Positions 63,368-64,000 of a DNA stretch of 64,000 bases are shown in pieces. Origin of the DNA: CAWCDJ01 sp963836015. GTDB lineage: Bacteria > Acidobacteriota > Terriglobia > Bryobacterales > Bryobacteraceae. Within the stretch, counting starts at the first letter, position 1; the number at the start of each line of letters is the position of its first letter. The translations under genes and the position numbers were made by a program. The notes beneath the pieces are model-generated. The model was not told where the DNA came from. It saw nothing but the letters and a program-made list of their open reading frames with translations, and searched no databases. The DNA is taken from contig CAWIIF010000004.1 of the NCBI GenBank assembly GCA_963836015.1, positions 372,001-436,000 on the forward strand. Direction: 5' to 3'.

Positions 63368-64000
63368 CTAGACCGCCACTGCTCCGTTTGTCTTCGCGCC
63401 ACTCAGAGCCTGCGTCATGGAAGTGATCAGATCGATCGGAAGCGGAAAGACAATGGTCGTGTTATGCTCGGCCCCGATCTCCACCAGGGTTTGCAGGTAA
63501 CGCAATTGAATCGCCGCCGGCTGCTGTTGGATGACCGCTGCGGCCATCGCCAGTTTCTCAGCCGCGAGGTATTCACCCTCTGCATGAATGACTTTCGCGC
63601 GACGCTCGCGCTCGGCTTCAGCCTGCCGGGCAATGGCGCGAATCATCTGCTCGGCCAACTCCACCTGCTTCACCTCGACCAGAGTGACCTTCATGCCCCA
63701 GGACGCCGTGTGTTGATCCAGGAGCGACTGTAAACGGAGGTTCAACTTACCCCGCTGGCTCAACAGTTCATCGAGTTCCGCTTCACCCAACACGCTGCGC
63801 AGCGTGGTCTGGGCCAGTTGCGAAGTTGCGTAGAGGAAATTGGAGACCTCGAGCACGGCTAAACGCGGATCGACCACGCGGAAGAAGATCACGGCGTTCA
63901 CCTTCACGGTGACGTTGTCGCGCGTGACGACATCCTGGGCAGGCACTTCCAGCGCTTCTATGCGCAGTGACATGCGCACCAACCGGTCAATCGGGGCGAA
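63368..64000 (-). CDS. Slipin/stomatin-like SPFH-domain protein (5' end outside window)
   Basis: 211 codons, open to the window edge, so the N-terminal membrane hairpin is not seen. The SPFH core reads RIEALEVPAQDVVTRDNVTV, VNAVIFFRVVDPRLAVLEVS and LAQTTLRSVLGEAELDELLS. It is followed by a charged coiled coil (EQMIRAIARQAEAERERRAK) and LRYLQTLVEIGAEHNTTIVF near the end. This is the prokaryotic stomatin (slipin) pattern; such proteins form membrane-associated oligomers, usually beside an NfeD protease gene. An IS-end fragment lies 4 bases after its stop. Confidence 0.9.
   Translation of the reverse strand, partial: FAPIDRLVRMSLRIEALEVPAQDVVTRDNVTVKVNAVIFFRVVDPRLAVLEVSNFLYATSQLAQTTLRSVLGEAELDELLSQRGKLNLRLQSLLDQHTASWGMKVTLVEVKQVELAEQMIRAIARQAEAERERRAKVIHAEGEYLAAEKLAMAAAVIQQQPAAIQLRYLQTLVEIGAEHNTTIVFPLPIDLITSMTQALSGAKTNGAVAV

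Overview
The window looks like a chromosomal segment of a soil Acidobacteriota of the Bryobacterales/'Solibacter' type. This is inferred from gene content, not from any search. The content behind it is: two long Oar-like TonB-dependent receptors with an N-terminal carboxypeptidase-regulatory-like domain, a DUF1592/DUF1552 pair, several secreted Gfo/Idh- and UxuA-type enzymes, an Alternative Complex III-like operon, GC-rich codon use and many GTG/TTG starts. No rRNA, tRNA or CRISPR array was recognised.

Layout. 0-11.6 kb is mostly carbohydrate and sugar-acid metabolism: end of a phosphohexomutase, a secreted S9 peptidase, a YjbR-like protein, NagB-like deaminase, SDR, secreted Gfo/Idh oxidoreductase, then an MFS transporter overlapping an IlvD/Edd-type sugar-acid dehydratase, converging on a LarA-like racemase/aldehyde dehydrogenase pair. 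11.7-16.7 kb holds a methyltransferase, an HdeD-like membrane protein, a WXXGXW-repeat protein, an NhaC antiporter and a DcaP-like porin. 16.7-31.1 kb is one long minus-strand block. In transcription order it reads: ActA-B1-B2-C-D-E respiratory complex, RND adaptor and permease, arginine/ornithine antiporter and arginine deiminase, and a NodT-type outer-membrane factor. The arginine deiminase pair therefore sits between the efflux permease and its likely outer-membrane channel.

31-52.6 kb is an accessory and decaying region. It has a complete insertion sequence with a long target duplication, a second, internally rearranged IS, fragments of a third IS, a serine recombinase with an in-frame amber codon, and at least six frameshifted or truncated genes: a Spy-like protein, two glycoside hydrolases, a UxuA-family protein, a small secreted protein and a GH54 copy. 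At 47.9-48.8 kb fragments of four unrelated genes (S41 peptidase, cupin, VOC protein, glycoside hydrolase) lie end to end. Intact genes inside this region are the DUF1592/DUF1552 pair, one TonB-dependent receptor and a KTSC protein. Genes before 31 kb show no such damage.

52.6-61.2 kb holds an intact, very large secreted GH54 alpha-L-arabinofuranosidase fused to a lamin-tail domain that is split by repeat modules, a TPR protein and a second Oar-like receptor. Together with the broken hydrolases this looks like a plant-polysaccharide (arabinoxylan/pectin) utilisation locus that is partly degrading. The last 3 kb has a receptor remnant, IS-end fragments, two small hypothetical genes, a possible 36-residue membrane protein and the 3' part of a slipin/stomatin gene that runs off the window.

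Functionally, the receptors, GH54, the porin, the MFS carrier, the dehydratase, the aldehyde dehydrogenase and the LarA-like racemase fit uptake and oxidation of pentose-derived sugar acids. The Act complex would pass the resulting quinol electrons to cytochrome c.
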